From Microbacterium psychrotolerans (lineage in GTDB: Bacteria > Actinomycetota > Actinomycetes > Actinomycetales > Microbacteriaceae): a stretch of DNA of 64,000 nucleotides. Made by a program: the position numbers and the translations under genes. The notes below the pieces were generated by a model. That model was not told the DNA's origin, made no database searches, and was given only the letters and a program-made list of their open reading frames with translations. This document shows positions 34,266-43,392 of the stretch, piece after piece; positions within the stretch are counted from its first letter, which is position 1, and each line of letters begins with the position of its first letter. Where the stretch lies: the NCBI RefSeq assembly GCF_031085295.1, contig NZ_JAVFWO010000003.1:310001-374000 (forward strand), written 5' to 3'.

Positions 34266-37200
34266 GTGATCCGACGCTCTCTGGCGGTTGTCGGCGCGCT
34301 CGCGCTGGCGATCGCCACACCAACCGCAGCGATGGCTGCCACTCCAGACGACGATCCATCGTCGAGATTCGAGAAATCAGACACGAAGGGCGCGGTCGGA
34401 ACGACCGTTCGCCCGATGAGCGTGGGCGCCGACGGGCGCGTCACCGTCATCGTCGAGATGGCAGGCGACCCGGTGGCCGTCGCCCAGGCGAAGAAGGGCA
34501 GCGACCTCTCCGCGGCCGAGCGCAAAGCGATCAAGAACACGCTCAAGTCCGCGCAGGACGCGGTGGTCGGATCCATCGAGAGCAAGGACGGCGACGTCGC
34601 GGCGACGATGCAGTCCGCCTACAACGGCATCCAGGCGACCCTCCCCGCCGATCAGGTCGACGCCGTGGCGGCCCTGCCCAACGTCGTCGCTGTTCACGCC
34701 GTGAAGACCTACACGCTCGACAACGCCGTGTCGGTGCCCTTCCTCGGCGTTCCGCAGGTGTGGCAGGACACGGGCTACACCGGCGAGAACATCAAGGTGG
34801 CGGTGATCGACACCGGCGTCGACTACACCCACGCCAACTTCGGCGGCGTCGGAACGCCCGAGGCATACGCCGCGGCCAACGCCGCCGAAGCGCAGCCCGC
34901 CGACCCGGCGCAGTTCGGTCCGAACGCGCCCCGCGTCAAGGGCGGCTACGACTTCGTCGGCGACTCGTACAACGCGGACCCGGCATCCGAGGACTACCAG
35001 CCGGTCCCGATGCCCGACGCCAACCCGCTCGACTGCAACGGGCACGGCAGTCACGTCGCCGGCACGGCTGCCGGCAGCGGCGTCACCGCCGACGGTGAGA
35101 CCTACACCGGTCCGTACGACGCGTCGACGGCGTCGGCCGAGTGGACGATCGGCCCGGGCGTCGCGCCGCAGGCCGATGTCTACGCGCTCCGCGTCTTCGG
35201 CTGCGGCGGCTCGACCGACGTGGTCGTGCCCGCCATCGACTGGGCCGTCGAGAACGGCATGGACGTCATCAACATGTCGCTCGGCTCGCCGTTCGGCCGC
35301 GCTGACGACCCCGACGAGGTGGCGGTCTCGAACGCCATCGGCGCCGGCGTGATCGTCGTGAAGTCCGCGGGCAACGAGGGCCCGAGCCCGTACCTCGCCG
35401 GCAACGGTGACGGTGCCATCTCGGTATCGGCGGTCGACAGCACGGAGTCCTTCCCGGGTGCCGAGATCACCGTGAACGGAGTCGCGATCCCCGCGATCAA
35501 CGCCAACGGCGCGGTCCTGACCGGCCTGCCGGGCATGACGGTGGTCCGTCTGACCGACGACCCCGCCACCGCGGATGAGAACGAGGCGCTGGGCTGCTCG
35601 GTCGAGGCGTATCAGCACGCCGGCGTGACCGCAGGCGGCAACCAGCTCGCGGTCTCGACGCGCGGTGTCTGCGCCCGTGTCGCGAAGGCGATCTTCGCCC
35701 AGCAGGCCGGAGCGGCGGCTGCCGTGATGATCAACACCACGAACGACTACCCGCCGTTCGAGGGCGAGATCACCTCCAACCCCGACACGGGCGAGGAGTA
35801 CGTGGTGACCATTCCGTTCCTCGGCGTCCGGGCGTCCGACGGCCCGAAGCTCGTCGACGGCGCGCCGGCGACGGTGACGCCTGCGGACCTCGCGAACCCC
35901 GGCTTCCGCGGGTACGCGTCGTTCAGCTCGAGCGGTCCGCGCAGCGGTGACAGCGCCCTCGGCGTGGACGTCGCCGCTCCGGGCGTCTCGATCGTCTCGA
36001 CGGGCGTCGGGACCGGCAGCGGATCCGCGACCATCTCGGGCACGTCGATGGCGGCTCCCCACGTGGCAGGCGTCGCGGCGCTCGCCGTCCAGGCGCACCC
36101 GACGTGGAAGGCCAGCGAGGTCGCTTCGGTGATCGTGTCGACGGCCGACCCCGAAGAGGTCGTGGGCCAGAACCTGGTGCGCGGCGGTGTGGGTCTGGTC
36201 GACCCCGCTCAGGTCGTGAACCAGCAGGTCACCGCGACCGGTGACGCGTTCAAGACCGAGAACGGTCGACTCCGCGAGGCCGCGCTGAGCTTCGGCTTCC
36301 AGGAGAGCTCGCGCACGTTCGACGGCAAGAAGACGGTCCTGCTGACGAACTACGGCACCGAGCCGGTGACGTACAACGTCGGCGTCGAGGCATCCGCGCA
36401 GTCGGAGGCCGCGACGGTCAACGTCAGTCCGAGCTCGGTCACCGTCCCGGCGGGTCGCACCGCCAAGGTGACCGTCACCTTGACCGCTCCCGCGACCGCT
36501 GTCGGCAGCTCGACCGCGGGCGGCTTCGCGTTCTACGAGTTCTCGGGCGACGTGCTGTTCTCGTCGTCGGCGGCGGACACGCTGCGGGTCCCGTACCTGC
36601 TCGTGCCTCGCGCGACGAGCGACGTCTCGGCCGCGGGTGACCTCAAGGTCACGAAGAGGGGCGAACCGGTCGACGGCCAGGTGCAGGTCACGCTCAAGAA
36701 CCGGGCCGGCGCCATGGCCGCCGATGCCGACTTCTACACGTGGGGCCTGGAGGACAAGAAGGACGCGCCGAAGTCGTTCACCGACACCGGCTACGACCTG
36801 CGTGCCGCCGGCGTGCAGTCGTTCGACATCGGCGGCGACCAGCTGCTGGTGTTCGCGGTCAGCACGCACAACCGATGGTCGAACGCGGCAGCGAACGAGT
36901 TCGACGTCGTCATCGACACGAACCGGGACGGCGAGCCGGAGTGGATCGTGTTCTCGGCCGACGGCGGGCTCGTCACGGCCGGCGACGCGAACGGCATCTC
37001 GCAGGTGTTCGCCTACGAGGTGGCGACCGGCGAGACCCTCGCGACGGGATTCAACGCCTCGGCGCCGACCGACAGCAGCACCATCCTGCTGCCGGTGGTC
37101 GCGAGCGACCTCGGCCTCGCGGCCGGAGCGTTCGACTACACGGTGCAGAGCTTCTCGTCGGTCAACGACGGCTCGGACGCCATCGACGGCACCGCGACCT

Positions 37201-37385
37201 ACGACCCGTGGGCCCCGGCTCTCACGAACGGGCAGTTCGTGTCGGTGCCCGTCGGCGGCACTGTCCCGGTGCCGGTCGACGTGAGCGCCGCGGCGTTCGC
37301 CGAGCAGAACCCGCTGGGCGTCATGGTCGTCGTGACCGACAACGCGGCAGGCAAGGACGAGGCGATCCTGGTTAAGGCCAAGTAG
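34266..37385 (+). CDS. Secreted S8 (subtilisin-like) protease with PA insert
   Basis: 1039 residues from GTG 34266 (AGAAGG eight bases upstream). Order: signal peptide (MIRRSLAVVGALALAIATP, cleavage near AMA), an I9 prodomain (about 45-140), and the catalytic domain with Asp182 (VIDTGVD), His260 (GHGSHVAG) and Ser594 (GTSMAAPH). A protease-associated insert (about 400-520, containing AVMINTTNDYPP and IPFLGVRASDG) separates the His and Ser. A long C-terminal part contains Fn3-like beta domains. There is no LPxTG or membrane anchor, so release outside the cell is expected. It resembles Vpr-type extracellular proteases. Confidence 0.94.
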   Translation: MIRRSLAVVGALALAIATPTAAMAATPDDDPSSRFEKSDTKGAVGTTVRPMSVGADGRVTVIVEMAGDPVAVAQAKKGSDLSAAERKAIKNTLKSAQDAVVGSIESKDGDVAATMQSAYNGIQATLPADQVDAVAALPNVVAVHAVKTYTLDNAVSVPFLGVPQVWQDTGYTGENIKVAVIDTGVDYTHANFGGVGTPEAYAAANAAEAQPADPAQFGPNAPRVKGGYDFVGDSYNADPASEDYQPVPMPDANPLDCNGHGSHVAGTAAGSGVTADGETYTGPYDASTASAEWTIGPGVAPQADVYALRVFGCGGSTDVVVPAIDWAVENGMDVINMSLGSPFGRADDPDEVAVSNAIGAGVIVVKSAGNEGPSPYLAGNGDGAISVSAVDSTESFPGAEITVNGVAIPAINANGAVLTGLPGMTVVRLTDDPATADENEALGCSVEAYQHAGVTAGGNQLAVSTRGVCARVAKAIFAQQAGAAAAVMINTTNDYPPFEGEITSNPDTGEEYVVTIPFLGVRASDGPKLVDGAPATVTPADLANPGFRGYASFSSSGPRSGDSALGVDVAAPGVSIVSTGVGTGSGSATISGTSMAAPHVAGVAALAVQAHPTWKASEVASVIVSTADPEEVVGQNLVRGGVGLVDPAQVVNQQVTATGDAFKTENGRLREAALSFGFQESSRTFDGKKTVLLTNYGTEPVTYNVGVEASAQSEAATVNVSPSSVTVPAGRTAKVTVTLTAPATAVGSSTAGGFAFYEFSGDVLFSSSAADTLRVPYLLVPRATSDVSAAGDLKVTKRGEPVDGQVQVTLKNRAGAMAADADFYTWGLEDKKDAPKSFTDTGYDLRAAGVQSFDIGGDQLLVFAVSTHNRWSNAAANEFDVVIDTNRDGEPEWIVFSADGGLVTAGDANGISQVFAYEVATGETLATGFNASAPTDSSTILLPVVASDLGLAAGAFDYTVQSFSSVNDGSDAIDGTATYDPWAPALTNGQFVSVPVGGTVPVPVDVSAAAFAEQNPLGVMVVVTDNAAGKDEAILVKAK

Positions 37386-37402
37386 CCCGCGCAGCACGAT
37401 CA

Positions 37403-37438
37403 GAAGTGGCGTCCCGTCGAAAGGCGGGGCGCCACTTC
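37403..37438 (+). terminator. Terminator of the S8 protease gene
   Basis: GAAGTGGCG pairs with CGCCACTTC, continuing inside as CCCG/CGGG. Starts 18 bases after the stop. Confidence 0.85.
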
Positions 37439-37532
37439 GTGCGTGCCGCCGGGACGGATGCCCGATGCCGGTGCCGCGGCATCCATCGGCGCAGCGCTGA
37501 CCGTGAGGCGCCCTCAGCGGTGCGCCCAGGCG

Positions 37533-37964
37533 TCACCGCGTGCAGAGCTTGGGGCTGTCCGAGGTGCCGAAGCGGTAGTCGTAGGTCGTGCCGTCGACGG
37601 AGACGACGACGCGCATGCCGTCGACGAGCGCCTGCGTGTACGAGACGCCGGGCGACGGGCAGCCAAGGGCGCCGTTGTTCCAGGTGACCGCGTGCGCGGA
37701 CTTGAGTTCCGGAGTCCCCGTCACGCCTCGTGCGGCGAGATCCGCGACGATCGCGTCCCAGCGGGCGGGCGGAACGATGGCGGGTTCACCGGTGGGGGCG
37801 ATCGGGCCGCGCGGCGTCGTTGCGAAGGGTGGACGGGTGTGCGCCGAGGGCGTCGGCTCGGAGGACGTGGGCTCGGAGGGTGTCGGCTCGGTCATCGGTC
37901 CTCCTGCGCAGCCGGTGAGGCACAGCAGCACGGCGATGCCGAGAATCGCAGAACGCCGGGCCAT
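37533..37964 (-). CDS. Small secreted lipoprotein of unknown function
   Basis: 143 residues. A signal peptide ends in the lipobox LTGC (Cys19), followed by a Pro/Ser/Thr/Glu linker and a compact domain (about 65-143) with LARWDAI-like PARWDAIVADLAARGV, NNGALGCPSPG and a final TYDYRFGTSDSPKLC. Two cysteines in the domain could form a disulfide. I do not recognise the family with certainty. The start has GGAG nine bases upstream. Convergent with the S8 protease gene. Confidence 0.8.
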   Translation of the reverse strand: MARRSAILGIAVLLCLTGCAGGPMTEPTPSEPTSSEPTPSAHTRPPFATTPRGPIAPTGEPAIVPPARWDAIVADLAARGVTGTPELKSAHAVTWNNGALGCPSPGVSYTQALVDGMRVVVSVDGTTYDYRFGTSDSPKLCTR

Positions 37965-38076
37965 GACATGTCACTCCTCGAATCGGCTTCAGCCTAGGCG
38001 TGGTCTGCGGGCGCGGATAGCGTCTCGACGCGATGCACGGCAGGCTCCCGGCTGCCGGGCGCACGAGGCGAAACGC

Positions 38077-38109
38077 CGAACGGCCGCCCGGAATCCGGGC
38101 GGCCGTTCG
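38077..38109 (-). terminator. Terminator of the Bax-inhibitor gene
   Basis: A perfect 15-base stem (CGAACGGCCGCCCGG) with a three-base loop, 14 bases past the stop on the minus strand. Confidence 0.88.
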
Positions 38110-38122
38110 TGAGCGAGGTGTG

Positions 38123-39046
38123 TCAGCTGCTGCTGCGCGCGATCGCGATGATGCGGAGGATCTCGACGTAGAGCCACACGACGGTGACCATGATGCCGAA
38201 GCCACCGAGCCACCCGTACTGTCGGGGAGCGCCGTTGCGCACCCCCTGCTGGATGCTGTCGAAGTCCAGCACGAGCGAGTACGCCGCCATGATGACGACG
38301 AAGACGCCGATCAGGACGCCCCACGGGATGCCGAAGAGCGGGCTCTGATTGCTCAGCATGCCGAACGCTCCGCCCGCGATGGGCGCGTTGAACAGCATGA
38401 GTCCGATGTTCACGAGCGAGAACACGAGGTAGCCGACCATCGCGATGAGGAAGATCTTCGTCGCACGCTTCGACGCGCGGATCTTGCCGCTGGCGAACAG
38501 GGCGAGCGTGACGCCGACGACCGAGAGCGTCGCGAGGGTCGCCTGCAGCACGATGCCCTCGAACATCATCTCGAAGAAGGCCGAGATGCCGCCTACGAAG
38601 AGGCCCTCGAAGGCGGCGTAGCCGAAGATCAGCGCGGGGCGGATCTTCTTGCGCGACGTGAAGATGACGACCAGCGAGAGGACGAAGCCGCCGAGCGCGC
38701 CGATCGCCCACGGGGCGATCGAGGGGTTCGGGTTGGCCGGCGTGACGCCCGCCATGGTCCACACCCAGCCGGCGACGGCGCCGACGATGAGGACCGCGAA
38801 CAGTCCGAGCGTCTTCCAGACGGTGTCCTCGACGGTCATGCGGCCCGTCTCGACGGAGCCGGCCGGCGGGGCGGCGTACATGCCCTCGAGGTGGGCCTGG
38901 GAGGCGGCATCCGTTCCTGCGCGCTGCGCCGTCGCGAACTGCGTCTGTGAGCCCAGGTTCGCCGCCTGCGAACCGCCGGGGTAGGTCTGCACGGCCTTCG
39001 GGTCCTGGAAGGCCGGGCTGTTGAACGCGGGGTTGTTGAGGGCCAC
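38123..39046 (-). CDS. YccA-type Bax inhibitor-1 family membrane protein
   Basis: 307 residues. A soluble N-terminus (MALNNPAFNSPAFQDP, also typical of the actinobacterial subgroup) is followed by seven hydrophobic helices with YAAFEGLFVGGISAFFE and the final YVEILRIIAIARSS. Bacterial BI-1 proteins such as YetJ are pH-sensitive calcium leak channels; the activity here is inferred. The GTG start at 39046 was chosen because the conserved N-terminus begins there; upstream frame residues look unrelated. Confidence 0.9.
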   Translation of the reverse strand: MALNNPAFNSPAFQDPKAVQTYPGGSQAANLGSQTQFATAQRAGTDAASQAHLEGMYAAPPAGSVETGRMTVEDTVWKTLGLFAVLIVGAVAGWVWTMAGVTPANPNPSIAPWAIGALGGFVLSLVVIFTSRKKIRPALIFGYAAFEGLFVGGISAFFEMMFEGIVLQATLATLSVVGVTLALFASGKIRASKRATKIFLIAMVGYLVFSLVNIGLMLFNAPIAGGAFGMLSNQSPLFGIPWGVLIGVFVVIMAAYSLVLDFDSIQQGVRNGAPRQYGWLGGFGIMVTVVWLYVEILRIIAIARSSS

Positions 39047-39212
39047 TGCTCTCTCACACTCCAATGTCAAGGGAATCCCAGCACGATGCTGTTGATCAAC
39101 ACTATCCGACGGGTGCGCGGGCGGCACGGGTGAGCGCTGTGAGACGGCTTAGAACGGATGCCGCGAACGGGCCTGCTCGGCCGCTCTACGACCGTGAAGT
39201 TACGCTGAGACC

Positions 39213-40238
39213 GTGCCCCGTCGCAGACCGCTCGTCATCGGCCACCGGGGCGCGCCCGGGTACCGCCCCGAGCACTCCCGGTCGTCGTACGCCCTCGCAT
39301 TCGCGATGGGCGTCGATGCGGTCGAGCCCGACGTCGTGGTCTCGCGCGACGGCGTGCTGGTCGTGCGTCACGAGAACGAGATCTCGGGCACGACGGACGT
39401 CGCCGACCGGCCGGAGTTCGCGGATCGCCGCACCACCAAGACGGTGGACGGCGTGGAGCACACCGGATGGTTCACCGAGGACTTCACGTGGGACGAGCTC
39501 GCGACGCTCCGGTGCCGTGAGCGGATCCCGCAGCTGCGGCCCTCGAGCGCGAGCTTCGACGACGAGCAGCCGGTGCTGCGGCTGCGCGACGTGCTCGACG
39601 CCGTGCGCGACGCCTCGCTCGAGCAGGGCCGTGAGATCGGCGTCGTCCTCGAGATCAAGCACGCGACCTACTTCGCGACGTGCCTCGGCGCCGCAGGCGG
39701 GTGGGACATCGCAGCGCTCGTCGACGCCGAGCTGCGCGAGGCCGGATGGGCCGCAGGCGAGCTGCCCCTCACCATCGAGGCGTTCGAGTCGACGGTGCTG
39801 TACGCACTGAGGGAGCGCGGCATCCGCGCGGCGTACGTGTATCTGCTGGAGGCGTCCGGCCGGCCGTTCGACCTGTTCGCCGCGCACGGCAAGGCCGCGC
39901 TGACGTACCGGCAGACCGCCGCGCCGGCGGGCCTGGACTCCCTCGTCGGGCGGGTCGACGGGATCAGCGTCGACAAGCGGGCGATCCTCGCCCCCGACAA
40001 GCTCGGGCGCACCAGCGGGCCGTCACCCGTCGTGGCCGATGCGCATGCCCGCGGCCTGCGCGTCTTCACGTGGACGTGCCGGCCCGAGAACCGCTTCCTG
40101 ATCGGCCAGTTCCGCACCCGCGGCGGTCCGTCGGCGTTCGGCGACTGGGAGGCCGAGTGGGGCATGATCCGCGACAGCGGGGTCGATGGCGTGTTCGTCG
40201 ACCACCCCGATCTCGCCGTCGCGTTCTTCCGCTCTTGA
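39213..40238 (+). CDS. Glycerophosphodiester phosphodiesterase
   Basis: 341 residues. The GDPD barrel starts VIGHRGAPGYRPEHS, with the metal-binding Glu-Asp pair in AVEPDVVVSRDGVLVVRHE, and continues with VVLEIKHATYF and GVFVDHPD. No signal peptide, so it is probably cytoplasmic; it would split glycerophosphodiesters to glycerol-3-phosphate and an alcohol. GTG at 39213 follows TACGCT by six bases, so leaderless. No glp transport genes are adjacent. Confidence 0.92.
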   Translation: MPRRRPLVIGHRGAPGYRPEHSRSSYALAFAMGVDAVEPDVVVSRDGVLVVRHENEISGTTDVADRPEFADRRTTKTVDGVEHTGWFTEDFTWDELATLRCRERIPQLRPSSASFDDEQPVLRLRDVLDAVRDASLEQGREIGVVLEIKHATYFATCLGAAGGWDIAALVDAELREAGWAAGELPLTIEAFESTVLYALRERGIRAAYVYLLEASGRPFDLFAAHGKAALTYRQTAAPAGLDSLVGRVDGISVDKRAILAPDKLGRTSGPSPVVADAHARGLRVFTWTCRPENRFLIGQFRTRGGPSAFGDWEAEWGMIRDSGVDGVFVDHPDLAVAFFRS

Positions 40239-40354
40239 GGCGCCCCCCGTTGAGGTGACGCGAACCGGGGCTTCGTCCGCGGCGGTGCCGCCCGTTGCGA
40301 CCCCTGAGCGCATGGGTCGACGAGGGCGACGCACCCGGTGGATAGAGTGAGCGC

Positions 40355-41461
40355 GTGACCACCCAGAGCCCGCTGCCACAGGGCCCCGCCGCAGCAGGCA
40401 TCGCGGCCGAGCCCGGCATCATCGTCCAGGGCGTGCGGCGCTCGTTCGGTCAGGTGCAGGCCGTGCGCAACGTGACGCTGCGCGCGCACGCCGGCAGGGT
40501 CACGGGACTCGTCGGCCCGAACGGCTCGGGCAAGACCACGCTGCTGCTCATGCTCGCGTCGCTGCTCGCTCCCGACGCAGGCTCCATCCGCATCGACGGC
40601 ATCGATCCGGTCACCGATCCCCAGGCGGCGCGTGCCGTGCTCGGCTGGATGCCCGACGCGCTCGGAGCCTGGAACTCGCTCACCTCGCGTGAGACGCTCG
40701 CCGTGACGGCACGGCTGTACGGGATGCCGACGGCCGCGGCATCCGCCCGCGCCGACGCCCTCCTTCACGAGGTCGGCCTCGTCGAACTCGCGGACGCCCC
40801 GGCCCGCGTCCTCTCACGCGGGCAGAAGCAGCGCCTGGGACTCGCGCGCGCCCTCGTCCACGACCCGCGCGTGCTGCTGCTCGATGAGCCGGCGTCGGGA
40901 CTCGACCCCCAGGCGCGCATCGAGCTGCGGCTGCTGCTGCGGCGGTTCGCGGCAGAGGGACGCACGGTGCTCGTGTCGAGCCACATCCTCTCGGAGCTCG
41001 AAGAGGTCGTCGACGACGCCGTTTTCCTGATGTCGGGAGTGACCGTCGATCCGGCGAGGGTCGAGGCGGCGTCGCGCCGCGCCCGCCCGTGGCGGGTGAG
41101 GCTGGCCGGAGCCGAGCCGTCCGCCGAGACCCTCGACCGCGTTGCCGGTGCGCTGCGCGTTCCGGTGGAGAGCCTCGGCGTCGATCGCCGGGACGTCGTG
41201 ATGTCCTTCGAATCGGAGGATGCCGCGGCCGCGGCCCTGCGCGACCTGATCTTGGCCGGGCTCGACGTGATCGAGTTCGCCGCCGCGCAGGGCGCGCTCG
41301 AGCGCACCTTCCTCGACCTGGGTGAGGGGCGGCCTCCTCAGGCGCCGACGCCTTCGGCCGGCGCGCCGCAGCCGCCTCCCGCATCCGCGCCTCCGGCGCC
41401 TCCGCGTCCGGCGACCGCACCACCCGCCGGCGACGCGGGCGAGAGCGAGGCGACCTCGTGA
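40355..41461 (+). CDS. ABC exporter ATPase with variant signature motif
   Basis: 368 residues. Walker A GPNGSGKTT, Walker B VLLLDEPASGLDP and the H-loop SSHILSELE are normal, but the signature reads LSRGQKQR instead of LSGGQ. A regulatory C-terminal domain follows and the last 45 residues are Pro/Ala-rich. GTG at 40355 is six bases after TAGAGT (leaderless). The stop overlaps the permease start by four bases, so the two form one exporter. Substrate unknown. Confidence 0.92.
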   Translation: MTTQSPLPQGPAAAGIAAEPGIIVQGVRRSFGQVQAVRNVTLRAHAGRVTGLVGPNGSGKTTLLLMLASLLAPDAGSIRIDGIDPVTDPQAARAVLGWMPDALGAWNSLTSRETLAVTARLYGMPTAAASARADALLHEVGLVELADAPARVLSRGQKQRLGLARALVHDPRVLLLDEPASGLDPQARIELRLLLRRFAAEGRTVLVSSHILSELEEVVDDAVFLMSGVTVDPARVEAASRRARPWRVRLAGAEPSAETLDRVAGALRVPVESLGVDRRDVVMSFESEDAAAAALRDLILAGLDVIEFAAAQGALERTFLDLGEGRPPQAPTPSAGAPQPPPASAPPAPPRPATAPPAGDAGESEATS

Positions 41462-42555
41462 ACGGTCAGCGACTGGGCACCATCGTCGGCCTCGAGCTGA
41501 CGCAGCGCACGCGGAGCGTGGCGTGGTACGTGCTTCTCGGCGTCTTCGCGCTGCTGCTGGTCATCGTCACGGCGCTCTCGTTCCTGGCGTGGGGGGCCGC
41601 GTACCGGCCCGGCGGCGCGATCTACTCGACGATCGTCTACATCACGCTGCTGCTCGTGGTGCTCGTCTCTCCGACGCTGAGCGGCAATGCGATCAACGGC
41701 GATCGGGATGCCGCGACGCTCGCGCCGGTGCAGATCACCCTGGCGACGACGGCCGAGATCCTCATCGGGAAGTTCCTCGCCGCGTGGGTCACCGGCCTCG
41801 CCTTCGTGGCGGTCTCGATCCCGTTCCTGGCGGTGGCCACGCTGTCCGGCGGGGGAGCGCCGGCGACCATCGCGGTGTCGCTGCTCGTGCTCACGTTCGA
41901 GGTGGGAATCATCGCGGCGATCGGAGTGGCGCTCAGCGGCATCCTGTCGCGCCCGCTGTTCTCGGTGGCGAGCACGTACCTCGTCGTCGCGGCGCTCGTG
42001 ATCGGCACGCTCATCGCGTTCGCCCTCGTGGGCTTCTCGATCCGGTCGGAGACGATCAGCAGCTACCGGTCGTTCGAGTACGGCGAGTACTCCGGCGATA
42101 CGTTCCCGTGCATGCCGGGGGAGGAGTCGAGCGACGACTACCCCTGCGACGAGGATGCCGAGGTGCGCTGCGGCGAGTGGCAGACCTCGACGTACGAGGT
42201 GCCCCGGTTCGACCGTGTGTGGTGGCTGCTGGCCGCGAACCCCTTCGTGATCCTCGCCGATGCCACACCGACGCAGTTCGACGACTACGGCAATCCGAAC
42301 GACCTCTTCGGCCAGATCAAGTTCGGCGTGCGGGCGGCCCAGCAGCCGCCCGACCTCGATCAGCGCTGGGACGACTGCGCCCCGGAGCTGCAGAGCGACC
42401 AGCCGACGCCCGAGGAGGTCATCGACCGGTCGGCGCCGATCTGGTTCGTCGGCATGGCTCTGCAGCTGCTGCTCGCGGCAGGGCTGATGTGGTGGGCCTG
42501 GGCGCGCACCCGCACCCCGGCCGGTCGCCTGCCGTCGGGCACCCGCATCGCCTGA
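41458..42555 (+). CDS. ABC-2 type exporter permease
   Basis: 365 residues, coupled to the ATPase gene by a GTGA overlap. Six hydrophobic helices are seen (VAWYVLLGVFALLLVIVTAL first, WFVGMALQLLLAAGLMWW last), with NAINGDRDAATLAPVQITL as the cytoplasmic coupling segment. Between helices 5 and 6 is an unusually long hydrophilic loop (about 195-320) rich in acidic residues and containing four cysteines. That loop should be outside the cell. Confidence 0.88.
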   Translation: MNGQRLGTIVGLELTQRTRSVAWYVLLGVFALLLVIVTALSFLAWGAAYRPGGAIYSTIVYITLLLVVLVSPTLSGNAINGDRDAATLAPVQITLATTAEILIGKFLAAWVTGLAFVAVSIPFLAVATLSGGGAPATIAVSLLVLTFEVGIIAAIGVALSGILSRPLFSVASTYLVVAALVIGTLIAFALVGFSIRSETISSYRSFEYGEYSGDTFPCMPGEESSDDYPCDEDAEVRCGEWQTSTYEVPRFDRVWWLLAANPFVILADATPTQFDDYGNPNDLFGQIKFGVRAAQQPPDLDQRWDDCAPELQSDQPTPEEVIDRSAPIWFVGMALQLLLAAGLMWWAWARTRTPAGRLPSGTRIA

Positions 42556-42578
42556 CCTCGAGGCGACGCCGGCGCTCG

Positions 42579-43043
42579 TCAGGCGTAGAAGCCGTCGCGC
42601 AGGTTGATCCCGTGCTCGACCCACACCTTCAGCGCGGCGAGCATGCCCGTCCAGCCCGCGCAGTTGCCGAATGCGTTCTTCGCGCCGTCGGGGCTGACCT
42701 CCCACGCCGACTCGGTGATCGTCACGAGGGTGCGTGCGCCGTCGTCGACCGGCTCGAACTCGAAGGTGGTCGTGGTCTCCGACTCGACCCCGGCGCGCGC
42801 CTCCCAGCGGATGACCAGCTTGCGCGGCGGGTCGGATTCCACGACCGTGACCGGGAACCGGCCGGGGAAGTCCGCGAAGTCCCAGGTGACCTCGGCGCCC
42901 TGCTCGAGCCGGCCGCGCGCGCCGCCCGTGGTGAAGTAGCGCGACAGCTGCTCGGGATCGGCGACGGCCTCGTAGACCTCGGCCGGCGGCCGTGAGACGC
43001 GCCCCGACACGGTGAACGAGAGCGCGGTCAGTTCATCAGACAT
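42579..43043 (-). CDS. SRPBCC (AHSA1/START) domain protein
   Basis: 154 residues. LSFTVSGRVSRPPAEVYEAVADPEQLSRYF at the start and WTGMLAALKVWVEHGINLR at the end are the AHSA1-type pattern: a helix-grip fold with a hydrophobic cavity. Members bind varied ligands and no chemistry can be assigned. It is divergent from an arsR-family gene, 16 bases apart, a common pairing in which ArsR represses both genes. Confidence 0.9.
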   Translation of the reverse strand: MSDELTALSFTVSGRVSRPPAEVYEAVADPEQLSRYFTTGGARGRLEQGAEVTWDFADFPGRFPVTVVESDPPRKLVIRWEARAGVESETTTTFEFEPVDDGARTLVTITESAWEVSPDGAKNAFGNCAGWTGMLAALKVWVEHGINLRDGFYA

Positions 43044-43060
43044 GTTGTAGTTTTATAACA
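43043..43060. promoter_or_regulatory. ArsR-type operator across both start codons
   Basis: TGTTGTA-GTTT-TATAACA fills the entire 16-base gap and reaches into both ATG codons. TAGTTT six bases before the arsR ATG and TATAAA eight bases before the opposite ATG can serve as -10 boxes. Confidence 0.6.
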
Positions 43061-43386
43061 TGACGGATGCCGAGCACAAGGGGTCCGGTGACGACGACCT
43101 GGTGTTCAAGGCGCTGGCCGCGCCGCTGCGCCGGCGCATGCTCGACGCGTTGAAGGACGAGCCGCTCACGACCGGTGCGCTCTGTGCACGTTTTCCCGAG
43201 GTGGATCGGACGACGGTGCTGCAGCACCTCCGCGTGCTCGAGCGGGCCGAGCTCGTCACGGGCCGCAGGATCGGCCGCGAGCGTCACCTCGCGCTGGCGC
43301 CGGTGCCGATCAAGCGCATCCACGATCGCTGGATCGGGGAGTACGCGCGCGCGGCCGTCGACCTGCTCGACCGGCTGAACGACTGA
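43060..43386 (+). CDS. ArsR-family winged-helix regulator
   Basis: 108 residues. LVFKALAAPLRRRMLDALKDEPLTTGALCARF and VDRTTVLQHLRVLERAELV form the winged helix. There is no CxC metal site in the recognition helix, so it belongs to the non-metal group usually paired with SRPBCC proteins. Expected to bind the 43043-43060 palindrome and repress both directions. No ribosome-binding site is possible in the 16-base gap. Confidence 0.92.
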   Translation: MTDAEHKGSGDDDLVFKALAAPLRRRMLDALKDEPLTTGALCARFPEVDRTTVLQHLRVLERAELVTGRRIGRERHLALAPVPIKRIHDRWIGEYARAAVDLLDRLND

Positions 43387-43392
43387 CCGCGT

